Assembly: GCA_964452775.1 (NCBI GenBank)
Contig: CAYVQP010000007.1
Location: 34,363-98,362 of the forward strand
DNA from: JACKCB01 sp964452775
Lineage (GTDB): Bacteria > Chloroflexota > Anaerolineae > Promineifilales > Promineifilaceae
DNA: 64,000 bases
Reading direction: 5' to 3'
Positions 57,075 through 64,000 of this stretch are shown piece by piece. Within the stretch, counting starts at the first letter, position 1, and the number at the start of each line of letters is the position of its first letter. A program made the translations under genes and the position numbers. The notes below the pieces were generated by a model. That model did no database searches. It worked only from the letters and a program-made list of their open reading frames with translations, and was not told the DNA's origin.

Positions 57075-58004
57075 ATGTCCAAGCGACGCTTCATTATTGA
57101 CACCGATACGGCCTCGGACGATGCAGTGGCGATCCTGATGGCGCTGCAATGGCCGGATGTACAGGTGGATGCCATCACCGTGGTATTCGGTAACGTGCCT
57201 GTCGAGCAGGGGAGCATCAATGCCCGTTACACGGTGGAGCTTTGCGGGAAGGACACGCCGGTATATAACGGCGCCGCGCGCGGATTGCTGCGGGATCCGA
57301 CTTTTGCGCACTGGTTCCACGGGCCGGACGGCATGGGCAATATGCAGTATCCCAGCCCGAAGTTGCCGGCCGCGAACGGCCATGCCGTAGATGAATTGGT
57401 GCGGCGATTCGGCGAAGCTCCCGGCGAGATCTCGTTGATCGTGCTCGGGCCGCTAACCAACATCGCGCTGGCCGTTATGCGTGAACCGCGCCTGGCGCAG
57501 TGGGTCAAGCAATGTTATGTGATGGGTGGCAACGCCTGCACCGTTGGAAATGTCACACCGGCAGCTGAATTCAACATCTGGTGTGACCCCGAAGCGGCGC
57601 AAATTGTCTTCCATTCCGGCATGAAGCTCCTGATGGTCGGCTGGGAACATTGCCGGGGAGCAGCGAACTTTCTTGAGGCGGAACGAGAGATGATTTACAA
57701 CTTCGGCACGGAGTTGGCCCGATTTGCCATTGATTGCAATCGGACGGCCACGCAGGCCAATCAAGAGCTGTTTGGCGAGCCCGGCTTACCATTTCCCGAT
57801 CCGATCACCGTGGCAATTGCGCTGGATCCAGCCGTTTGCACGAAGCGCAGCATGCACTACGTTGACGTCTCAATTGCCGAGCAGACGCGCGGCATGACTA
57901 TCGTCGATCAACTGGGCGTTACCAAGAAGCCAGCCAACATCGAGGTCTGCTGGGAGATTGACATCCCGCTCTGGAAGGAAACGCTGTTCAAGACGATCCG
58001 CTAA
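57075..58004 (+). CDS. Nucleoside hydrolase family protein, active-site variant
   Basis: A 309-residue protein of the inosine/uridine-preferring nucleoside hydrolase family, which splits the N-glycosidic bond of ribonucleosides. Calcium-binding aspartates are seen at the N terminus (Asp9, Asp11, Asp15 and Asp16 in IIDTDTASDDAVAIL) and Asp242 near the end. The typical DPG in the first motif is DTA here. His241 of Crithidia-type enzymes, which protonates the base, is replaced by Pro in FPDPITV, an unusual feature. ITVVFGNVPVEQ and VLGPLTNIALA further support the fold. It could hydrolyse another ribosyl compound. It lies after the MoxR operon but has its own promoter. Confidence 0.88.
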   Translation: MSKRRFIIDTDTASDDAVAILMALQWPDVQVDAITVVFGNVPVEQGSINARYTVELCGKDTPVYNGAARGLLRDPTFAHWFHGPDGMGNMQYPSPKLPAANGHAVDELVRRFGEAPGEISLIVLGPLTNIALAVMREPRLAQWVKQCYVMGGNACTVGNVTPAAEFNIWCDPEAAQIVFHSGMKLLMVGWEHCRGAANFLEAEREMIYNFGTELARFAIDCNRTATQANQELFGEPGLPFPDPITVAIALDPAVCTKRSMHYVDVSIAEQTRGMTIVDQLGVTKKPANIEVCWEIDIPLWKETLFKTIR

Positions 58005-58104
58005 GCCCTAACGAGAACTCCCGCAGGTCTAACTGAGTACGCTGGTCTTGTGATGCACCGGGTGAAGACCTACGGGGTTTAATGTCTATTTCGCGAGAAG
58101 GCCA

Positions 58105-59304
58105 CTAAATTTTGTCGAGCGCCTGGTCAAAATCGTTGATCAGGTCGCCGAGATCTTCCAGGCCGGCGGAGATGCGGATCATGCCGTCGCTGATATTCAT
58201 CTGCGCGCGCTGCTCGGCAGGGATGTCCAGGAAGGCCATCGTCGCCGGGATTTGCGTTGTGGTGCGCACGCCGCCCAGGCTGGCGGCGAAGGTTCCCAGT
58301 TTCAGGCTGTCCAGCGTCCTGACGGCAGCGGGGCCGTCCGTAACCTCAAAACTAAGCATGGCTCCAAAGTCCGGCATCTGCTCACAGGCTATCTTATGCT
58401 GCGGGTGCGAAGGTAGACCAGGGTACCAGACCCGGCGCACCTTGGGGTGAGCTTCCAGGCGCCGGGCCAGCCCGGCCGCGTTCCGGCATTGCCTCTCCAC
58501 GCGCACGTGCAAAGTCTGGATGCCCCGCAGCAGCAGCCAGGCGTTGAACGGCGAAAGCGGCGCTCCCCACTTAACCATCGTGTTCCAACGAATCTGCTCC
58601 AGAAAGTCAGGGGGCAGCAGGCGGGAGCGCATGCAGATCACGCCGCCAATGGCGTCATTGTGCCCGCCGATGAACTTGGAGGCGCTTTCCAGGACCAGGT
58701 CCACGCCCCACTCCAGCGGTCGCATCACGTATGGACTGGCAAAGGTATTGTCACAGATGACGACGATGTTGCGTGCGTGGGCCATCTCGATCAGGGGCGG
58801 CAGGGCGGCGACCTTCATAGTGGGATTGGCAATGGTCTCCAGGTATAGCACCTTCGTGTTCTCTCGAAACGCGGCCGCGACTGCCTCCGGATTCGCCGTG
58901 TCCACGAAGGTCGTGCTGATCCCGTAGTCTGTCAGGCGATGGTCCAACAGCTCATGGGTGGAGCTGTAGGTCGTCCAGTCACAGACGATGTGGTCGCCGC
59001 TCCTCAGCAGACCGAAGAGGGCGACGGCTACTGCGCCCATGCCGGAAGCAGTCGCCAGGCAGGCATCTGCGCCCTCGATCAAGGCCATCTGTTCCTCGAA
59101 CAGATACTCCGACGGATTGCCGCAGCGACCGTAAATGTTGACCGCCTTGCGTTCGCCCTCGACAACCCGCTGATAGCTATCCGCGTCGTATTGGAAGCTG
59201 GAGGACATGAAGATTGGAGCGCTGATGCTCATTGTCTCTTCGTCCGGCGGGTAGTAGACAGCCTTGCTGTCAAAGGCCAACCTAGCTCTTTCTTCGGGGG
59301 TCAT
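58105..59304 (-). CDS. Cys/Met metabolism PLP-dependent enzyme (cystathionine gamma-synthase/lyase or methionine gamma-lyase type)
   Basis: A 399-residue fold-type I aminotransferase-like enzyme of the trans-sulfuration family. Signatures are GRCGNPSEYLFEEQMALIEGADACLATASGMGA, the PLP-binding core DNTFASPYVMRPLEWGVDLVLESASKFIGGHND with Lys in SASKFIGGH, and the final GGVRTTTQIPA region. The active-site Tyr before the Gly-Asn motif (NIYGRCGNP) has Cys where Thr is usual. The family cannot be split into CGS, CGL, MGL or O-acetylhomoserine sulfhydrylase from motifs alone. The ATG at 59304 has a GAGG site eight bases upstream. It is convergent with the nucleoside hydrolase gene. Confidence 0.88.
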   Translation of the reverse strand: MTPEERARLAFDSKAVYYPPDEETMSISAPIFMSSSFQYDADSYQRVVEGERKAVNIYGRCGNPSEYLFEEQMALIEGADACLATASGMGAVAVALFGLLRSGDHIVCDWTTYSSTHELLDHRLTDYGISTTFVDTANPEAVAAAFRENTKVLYLETIANPTMKVAALPPLIEMAHARNIVVICDNTFASPYVMRPLEWGVDLVLESASKFIGGHNDAIGGVICMRSRLLPPDFLEQIRWNTMVKWGAPLSPFNAWLLLRGIQTLHVRVERQCRNAAGLARRLEAHPKVRRVWYPGLPSHPQHKIACEQMPDFGAMLSFEVTDGPAAVRTLDSLKLGTFAASLGGVRTTTQIPATMAFLDIPAEQRAQMNISDGMIRISAGLEDLGDLINDFDQALDKI

Positions 59305-59370
59305 GTTCCTATTCCTCTGTCGCTAGAGCGTTCGTGCCGGCTCGGCATGCGGCCAGTTCCAGGCCGGCTA

Positions 59371-59442
59371 TGCCCCCGGACGGATTCGAACCATCATTTA
59401 TCGCTTAGGAGACGACCGTTCTGTCCATTGAACTACGAGGGC
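59371..59442 (-). tRNA. tRNA-Arg(CCU)
   Basis: A complete 72-nt cloverleaf on the minus strand. The acceptor is GCCCTCG with CGGGGGC (one G-U pair), followed by TA at positions 8-9. The D-stem is GTTC/GAAC, the anticodon loop CTCCTAA has anticodon CCU, and the T-arm GATGG-TTCGAAT-CCGTC carries the conserved TTCGA core. The discriminator is A, and CCA is not encoded. It reads AGG arginine codons. Confidence 0.92.
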
Positions 59443-59452
59443 AATGGCGGAA

Positions 59453-59482
59453 ATTATAGCAGCAAGCCAGGGTGGCTGCTAA
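59453..59482 (-). promoter_or_regulatory. Promoter for tRNA-Arg
   Basis: TTAGCA, 18-bp spacer ending in TGC, then TATAAT on the minus strand, ending 10 nt before the mature tRNA. The -10 is perfect and has the TGn extension. Confidence 0.65.
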
Positions 59483-59613
59483 CCGCAGGAAGCTTAACAA
59501 AGTCTGAACAATGTTTGCACGTAAACTTCACTTATCCATCATAGAATGCATACTACCGGCGAAGACCGGTGAATGACGTTTAAGAAAACGACCTTTGAAG
59601 AGGATTAACTGGA

Positions 59614-60282
59614 ATGAGTAAAGTTCTTATCCTGATGTTGTTGGCTACAATGATCCTGGCGGGGTGCAGTCTCCTGCAGGGGCCGGAGGAGGCCAGCGGC
59701 CCGATTGAGGCCGTGGCAATAGAAGACACGTCCGCATCCGGCGAAGCTGTGCGCTTTCAAATTGTGCCCGGCGAGTCCGCTGTGCGTTTTGAACTGGACG
59801 AGGTTCTGCGGGGTCAACCCAATACGGTAGTTGGCGCCACCGACCAGGTCGCCGGCGAAATGCTGCTGGACCTGAATGCGCCCGCTTCGGTGCAGGTGGG
59901 CACAATCCAGATCAATGCCCGGGCGCTTCAAACGGACAGCAACATGCGCGACGGGCAAATTGAGAACCGCATCCTGGAGACCGGCGCGTACGAGTTCATC
60001 ACCTTTACCCCGACTTCTGTTACCGGCGTGCCTGAGAGTGTAAGCGTGGGTGACGAGGTGACCTTTTCAATTGCCGGGGATCTAACCATTCGCGACATAA
60101 CCAAACCTGTCACCTTTTCGGTGGTTGCGGTCCTGCAGTCGGAAGATGAGATCACCGGCACAGCCAGCGCTGTGATCCAGCGGGCCGACTATGACTTGCA
60201 GATCCCTAACGTACCCAGTGTGGCTGAAGTAGAGGACGAGGTCGAGCTTTATATTGACTTTGTGGCCAGGCCCAGCGGCTAA
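59614..60282 (+). CDS. YceI-family lipoprotein
   Basis: A 222-residue exported lipid-binding-fold protein. It has a short signal peptide ending in the lipobox LAGC (Cys at residue 18), a spacer, and a YceI-type beta barrel (about 45-220) with ESAVRFELDEVLRGQPNTVVGATDQVAGEMLLDL and LTIRDITKPVTFSVVAV. YceI proteins bind isoprenoid or quinone-like lipids in the envelope. The gene is convergent with the transporter permease gene and their stop codons overlap by four bases. A small hairpin (ACCGG-CGAAGA-CCGGT, 59555-59570) sits in the leader. A possible -10 (TAGAAT, 59542-59547) has a poor -35. Confidence 0.87.
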   Translation: MSKVLILMLLATMILAGCSLLQGPEEASGPIEAVAIEDTSASGEAVRFQIVPGESAVRFELDEVLRGQPNTVVGATDQVAGEMLLDLNAPASVQVGTIQINARALQTDSNMRDGQIENRILETGAYEFITFTPTSVTGVPESVSVGDEVTFSIAGDLTIRDITKPVTFSVVAVLQSEDEITGTASAVIQRADYDLQIPNVPSVAEVEDEVELYIDFVARPSG

Positions 60283-62591
60283 ATTAGTTTTTCGCGAGCC
60301 TTGGCGCTCAGGTAGTCCATACTCCAGACCATGAATACGATAGCCCAGATAGCGGCCCCGGCGGCGGCATACTGATTCAGGCCGACCCAAATACGGAATT
60401 GTTGGCCGATGCCGCCGCCGCCCACGAAGCCGATTACGGTGGACATGCGGATGTTTATGTCCCACTGGTATAGGATGAACGCCAGGAAGGGCGGCACTAG
60501 CTGGGGGACAATGGCGAACATGAGCGACTGAAGGCGGTTTGCTCCAGTGGAGCTAATCGCCTCTACCGGGCCATTGTCGATCTCCTCAATTGACTCGGAG
60601 AACAGCTTGCCAAGATTGGGGATGTTGTTCAGGGCCAGCGCCAGTACCCCGGCGAATGGTCCTGCGCCCACCCAGGCGGCGGCCACCAGCACCAGGATCA
60701 ATGGTTCGATGGAGCGAGTCACGTTGAATGTGGTTCGCATGGCGTAGTAAATCGTGCGNNNNNNNNNNNNNNNNNNNNNNNNNNNNNNNNNNNNNNNNNN
60801 NNNNNNNNNNNNNNNNNNNNNNNNNNNNNNNNNNNNNNNNNNNNNNNNNNNNNNNNNNTCCACGCCGCTGATGGTTATCGGGTCGCCCACAGCGCCACAT
60901 TCGATGGACAATTGCACTTGCGGATCGAAGGGGGGCAGCGGTTCGACCGAACCGCACGGCACCGGTAACGGAGCGCTGTAAGCGATAGTGCGCGTTGGCC
61001 GGTCAAAAAGGTCCGGGATCGCGAAGTCGCGCGCCATGCGCAGGCCATCCGGCGCTCCGGTGACTAACTCTTCCAGATCAACCCGAGCGACCTGCCAAGA
61101 CCAGGCGAAGACCAGAAAGAAGCTAACGATCAGCGCGATGCGTATCACTGCTCTGGTGAATGGACCCCCTCGACTGATGATCGGCCTGCCCTCAATGATT
61201 CGCTCGCGCAGCCAGCCGGAAATGTAGTCAAGAGTCGCGACCACGATGATTATGGCGATAATCGCCGTCGCCATGGCGGAGAAGCGGTTCAGGCGCACCC
61301 ATTGGATGACCAGGAAGCCCAGCCCGGCGTCGCTGACCAGACCGATTACGGTGGAGAGCCGGACGTTGATGTCAAACCGATAGAGGGTGAATGAGGTAAA
61401 GGTCGGCAGAATCTGGGGCAGGACAGCATAAACTACCATCTGCGCCCAGTTAGCGCCGGCCGTTCTGACGGCCTCGATTGGGCCGGGGTCAATGCTTTCG
61501 ATCGCTTCTGAGTATAGTTTGCCCAAGGCGGCGACCGTGTGCAGCCAGAGGGCCAGGGTGCCGGCAAAGGGTCCAAGCCCGACCCAAACGGCAAAGATGA
61601 TTGCCCATATCAGGGTCTCGATGGAACGCAGCACATTGAGGATGCCCCGCACGACGGTATAAATCCCCAATGTCAGCCGGTTGGCGCCCATCAAATTGCG
61701 GGCAGCTAAAAAGCTGACCGGCACCGCAAACACCACACCCATGACGGTGGCCAAAAACGCCAGGGCAATGGTCTCGCCGATCTTCTCCAGGACCAGCGAC
61801 AACGTTTGAGTGGGTTGCAATCCGCCGGTAGGAATCCCTTGTTCAGCGCGGATGGCGTGGGTGAGGGTCTGTCCCGGTTCCGGCTGGGCCGTCAATGGGA
61901 CAGCCTGCGGCACACGCAACTCCGCCTGAAAGCTACCATTCTCATCCGTCTGGAACACGACCGGCTGGCCGTCCAGCGTGGCAAGCTGCACATCGCCAAT
62001 GGGGTTTATCCACCAGACCCTGCCCTCAAAGTTGGGTTCAAAACCCTCACCCGAGAACTGGAGCAAATCGCCTACTTCAGCGCAGGGGACAGCGGTGGTA
62101 ACGCTGGGATTGGCGGTGGCTTCTCTGTTGGGAGGGGGAAGGGCATCGACGCAGGGGATTTGTATGGGAGCGATACCGGTTAATGGTTCGGTGGGGTACT
62201 CAAATAGATCGGGATCAAAGAGCGCCCGGACAAACGGAGCCATCGCCGGAAAACCGGTAACCAGGCGGGCTGGTCTGAACTCAGTGACAACCGCACTAAT
62301 CCCGTACAGGATGAGTCCGACCAGGAGCAGCGCGGTCCCCCAGCCGGGTTGCTTGCCCTTGCCCAATAGATACGCGTCGCGCACATTCCAGAGAAGTAGC
62401 AAGAGAAGCGGCGCGAGCAGCACCAGGACGCCGCTCCAGAGCACCAGCCCACCCAGAATAATGAAGGCGAGGAAAATCGTTACGCCGCGAGAATACTGCC
62501 CAAGCGCTACCTGGCCGCCGCCGGGCACAAAGAGCGATAGCAGAGCGGGTGGCCAACCGCTCCTGAAACGCGGCTTGTGGTCGGACTCCAT
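60279..62591 (-). CDS. phnE: Fused double PhnE-type ABC permease with extracytoplasmic inserts (interrupted by assembly gap)
   Basis: Two phosphonate-type permease halves lie in one chain. The first has about two N-terminal helices, an extracytoplasmic insert (about 110-265, starting with IPCVDALPPP and containing GDLLQFSGEGFEP), then five or six helices with the EAA-like loop (EAVRTAGANWAQMVVYAVLPQILP). The second repeats the plan: VPCGSVEPLPP and ECGAVGDPITISG at the gap, then TFNVTRSIEPLILVL, EAISSTGANRLQSLMFAIVPQLVPP, and a final helix pair. By comparison with the first half, the gap hides about 125 residues (375 nt), not 33. PhnE forms the channel of the PhnCDE importer. It follows phnC after one base. 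The stop codon overlaps the YceI stop on the other strand. Confidence 0.85.
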   Translation of the reverse strand: MESDHKPRFRSGWPPALLSLFVPGGGQVALGQYSRGVTIFLAFIILGGLVLWSGVLVLLAPLLLLLLWNVRDAYLLGKGKQPGWGTALLLVGLILYGISAVVTEFRPARLVTGFPAMAPFVRALFDPDLFEYPTEPLTGIAPIQIPCVDALPPPNREATANPSVTTAVPCAEVGDLLQFSGEGFEPNFEGRVWWINPIGDVQLATLDGQPVVFQTDENGSFQAELRVPQAVPLTAQPEPGQTLTHAIRAEQGIPTGGLQPTQTLSLVLEKIGETIALAFLATVMGVVFAVPVSFLAARNLMGANRLTLGIYTVVRGILNVLRSIETLIWAIIFAVWVGLGPFAGTLALWLHTVAALGKLYSEAIESIDPGPIEAVRTAGANWAQMVVYAVLPQILPTFTSFTLYRFDINVRLSTVIGLVSDAGLGFLVIQWVRLNRFSAMATAIIAIIIVVATLDYISGWLRERIIEGRPIISRGGPFTRAVIRIALIVSFFLVFAWSWQVARVDLEELVTGAPDGLRMARDFAIPDLFDRPTRTIAYSAPLPVPCGSVEPLPPFDPQVQLSIECGAVGDPITISGVXXXXXXXXXXXXXXXXXXXXXXXXXXXXXXXXXXRTIYYAMRTTFNVTRSIEPLILVLVAAAWVGAGPFAGVLALALNNIPNLGKLFSESIEEIDNGPVEAISSTGANRLQSLMFAIVPQLVPPFLAFILYQWDINIRMSTVIGFVGGGGIGQQFRIWVGLNQYAAAGAAIWAIVFMVWSMDYLSAKAREKLI
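60759..60858. other. Assembly gap, 100 N
   Basis: A placeholder inside the second half of the double permease. Comparison with the first half predicts about 375 missing bases. Confidence 0.95.
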
Positions 62592-62592
62592 A

Positions 62593-63354
62593 TCAGCCGG
62601 TCACTGACACCATTTCCGCTTCTTCGCCATAGACTTCCTTAAACCTCTCAGGGGTCAATTCGGTGGGCAATCCGTCGAATACAAGCTCACCGGCTTTCAG
62701 TCCGACTACTCGCGTAGCGTAGCGATGGACCAGGTCAAGGAAGTGCAGGCTGCAAAGAACCGTTATGCCATCCTGTTGGTTAAGCAGTTCAAGATAGCGC
62801 AAGATTGAATGGGCCAGTACCGGATCCAGGCTGGCAACCGGCTCGTCTGCCAGCATTAGCCGGGGTTCCTGCATTAGGGCCCGGGCAATACCGACACGTT
62901 GTTGCTGGCCGCCGGACAGCTGGTCGGCGCGGCTATCCGCCTTTTCGGCGATGCCAACACGCTCCATGGCGCTGATAGCGCGCGCTTTGTCATCCGACGA
63001 GAAGCGGCCAAACAGGCTCCAGAACGGGTGGGCATAACCCAACCTGCCCGAAAGCACGTTGGTGCGCACGCTACTGCGCTTCACAAGGTTGAAGTGCTGG
63101 AAAATCATCCCAATCTGGCGGCGGATCTGTCGAAGGTCGGATCCTTCAGCCTGGGTGACATCAACCCCATCCCAGGTAACACTTCCTGATGTTGGTTCGA
63201 TGAGCCGGTTGATGCACCTTAAGAGCGTGGACTTGCCGGATCCGGACAGCCCAATCACCACCAGGAACTCCCCTTCCTCAACCTCAAAGGAGACATCCTT
63301 GAGGGCAACGGTGCCGTTTGGAAAGACTTTGGTCAGGTTTTCGATTTTCAGCAC
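62593..63354 (-). CDS. phnC: Phosphonate-type ABC transporter ATP-binding protein
   Basis: A 253-residue ATPase. Walker A is GLSGSGKST (near 35-43), the Q-loop is IFQHFNLV, the ABC signature LSGGQQQR, Walker B LMLADEPVASLDP, and the H-loop Leu-His in LCSLHFLDL. The helical insert between Q-loop and signature (NVLSGRLGYAHPFWSLFGRFS) is typical of PhnC. It powers uptake of phosphonate, phosphite or a related phosphorus compound through the fused permease encoded one base downstream. The start is GTG at 63354 with a GGGGA site upstream. It is the second gene of phnD-phnC-phnE, separated from phnD by 230 nt with a strong stem-loop. Confidence 0.95.
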   Translation of the reverse strand: MLKIENLTKVFPNGTVALKDVSFEVEEGEFLVVIGLSGSGKSTLLRCINRLIEPTSGSVTWDGVDVTQAEGSDLRQIRRQIGMIFQHFNLVKRSSVRTNVLSGRLGYAHPFWSLFGRFSSDDKARAISAMERVGIAEKADSRADQLSGGQQQRVGIARALMQEPRLMLADEPVASLDPVLAHSILRYLELLNQQDGITVLCSLHFLDLVHRYATRVVGLKAGELVFDGLPTELTPERFKEVYGEEAEMVSVTG

Positions 63355-63529
63355 GCGGTTTCCCCAAGGGCTTGGGTGCGAGCGCCCACTTCCGACCCGG
63401 ATGAGACGCTCGACCAGTCACTTTCGATGCTGCAGATTGTGAGGTCAGCCTGGAAGCTGACAGGCTTAGCCGCTGGAGACTATCGCAGCAGCCGGTTGGA
63501 TGGATGTGACGATTGAGTGAGGCCAGGGA

Positions 63530-63570
63530 GGAGGACGGGCGCCAGGTATTAGCTCCGGCGGCCGTCCTCC
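63530..63570 (-). terminator. Stem-loop between phnD and phnC
   Basis: GGAGGACGG pairs perfectly with CCGTCCTCC, then after one mismatch CGCC with GGCG, loop of 13. No U-run follows on the minus strand, so it may be a partial terminator or 3' stabiliser that raises binding-protein output over the transporter core. Confidence 0.55.
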
Positions 63571-63584
63571 TACAGGCGCTCGTC

Positions 63585-64000
63585 TTACTGAGCCAATTCT
63601 TCAATGTTGATGCCGGCGCGGCTGAGGTCGGCGCGGAAGGCATCATAGAATGAGTCATCGGACGCTTGCAAGCTGTCGATGCTGTATAGGGTGTTCAGGG
63701 CCGCTTTCCCATCTTCGCTGGCTGCAATCGCCAACAACGCGGCGACAATCTTATCGCGCACGTCAGCCGGGAAATCCTTGGTGAAGGCAACGCTGTCGTT
63801 TGGAATATCAGACGTAGTAGCCAGCACAACTACCTTCTCATTCACATCAGGCAGGTCTTCTTCGACAGAGCTGCGGGCGTCTACGAAGGTGGCGCCAGCG
63901 TCGCAGTCGCCATTATATACCTGCGTGATGACGTTGTTGTGTGATCCGGCTTCAATCGTCTGGCTGAACATGGTGTCAGGATCCAGGCCGTTGGCAGCCA
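63585..64000 (-). CDS. phnD: Phosphonate-type ABC transporter substrate-binding protein (5' partial)
   Basis: The last 138 residues of a periplasmic-binding protein of the PhnD/PtxB/PhnD-like family; the gene runs off the right edge. Visible are a Ser-His-Asn motif near GSHNNVITQVYNGDCDAGATFVD, the LATTSDIPNDSVAFTKDFPADVRDKIVAALLA block and the C-terminal DDSFYDAFRADLSRAG. The fragment fits the second lobe that closes on a phosphorus oxyanion. It is the first gene of the importer operon. The specific ligand (phosphonate, phosphite, hypophosphite or other) cannot be judged without the rest. Confidence 0.9.
   Translation of the reverse strand, partial: AANGLDPDTMFSQTIEAGSHNNVITQVYNGDCDAGATFVDARSSVEEDLPDVNEKVVVLATTSDIPNDSVAFTKDFPADVRDKIVAALLAIAASEDGKAALNTLYSIDSLQASDDSFYDAFRADLSRAGINIEELAQ

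Noticed and set aside
58005..58104. Possible terminator between nucleoside hydrolase and the PLP enzyme
   Set aside because: Only a 6-bp AGGTCT/AGACCT pair with a loop over 30 nt was found, too weak to call.

Overview
The window looks like part of a Chloroflexota (Anaerolineae or Caldilineae-like) genome, probably a draft or metagenome scaffold, because three runs of exactly 100 N (26362-26461, 55422-55521, 60759-60858) interrupt genes. The assignment is an inference from gene style: GC-rich DNA, large secreted multidomain proteins, proline/threonine linkers after an 'LPVVM' type motif, clustered YfhO-family membrane proteins, and AAA-ATPase/cyclase/TPR regulators. No sequence search was possible. 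I see no prophage, insertion sequence, CRISPR array or rRNA.

Layout. 0-10.7 kb: end of a PA14/SH3b surface protein, an exopolyphosphatase-like Ppx/GppA, an ECF sigma factor with a one-pass membrane partner, a YtkA-like exported protein, class II HMG-CoA reductase, a hotdog thioesterase, glycogen phosphorylase and a secreted helical-repeat protein. 10.9-17.1 kb: a 2065-residue alpha-2-macroglobulin homologue whose thioester cysteine is replaced. 17.3-31.0 kb: a surface-glycosylation style cluster with four YfhO-family proteins (one fused to a GT39-like glycosyltransferase), a PQQ-type sugar dehydrogenase and a GT1-like glycosyltransferase. 31.2-44.4 kb: an exoprotein block, all on the + strand: an S41 protease lacking the usual catalytic lysine, an ExeM-like nuclease with three lamin-tail domains, and two subtilases that share one C-terminal tag, the second carrying a Kelch propeller. 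44.6-57 kb: delta-1-pyrroline-5-carboxylate dehydrogenase, a small operon (membrane protein, SQR-like flavoprotein, NifU-like protein), a cyclase-ATPase-TPR regulator, an FMN-binding protein with Ogt, and a MoxR/DUF58/DUF4129 operon. 57-64 kb: nucleoside hydrolase, a Cys/Met-metabolism PLP enzyme, tRNA-Arg(CCU), a YceI lipoprotein, and a phosphonate-type ABC transporter (PhnD-PhnC-fused double PhnE).

How the genes work together (inference). The exoproteases, exonuclease, nucleoside hydrolase and PhnCDE-type importer fit a polymer-scavenging heterotroph. The YfhO/GT cluster fits envelope glycan building. Glycogen phosphorylase and HMG-CoA reductase represent storage and isoprenoid metabolism. 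Recognisable promoters often have an extended -10 (TGnTANAAT or TGnTACAAT), and at least two genes appear to be transcribed from within about 10 nt of their start codon, so they may be leaderless.
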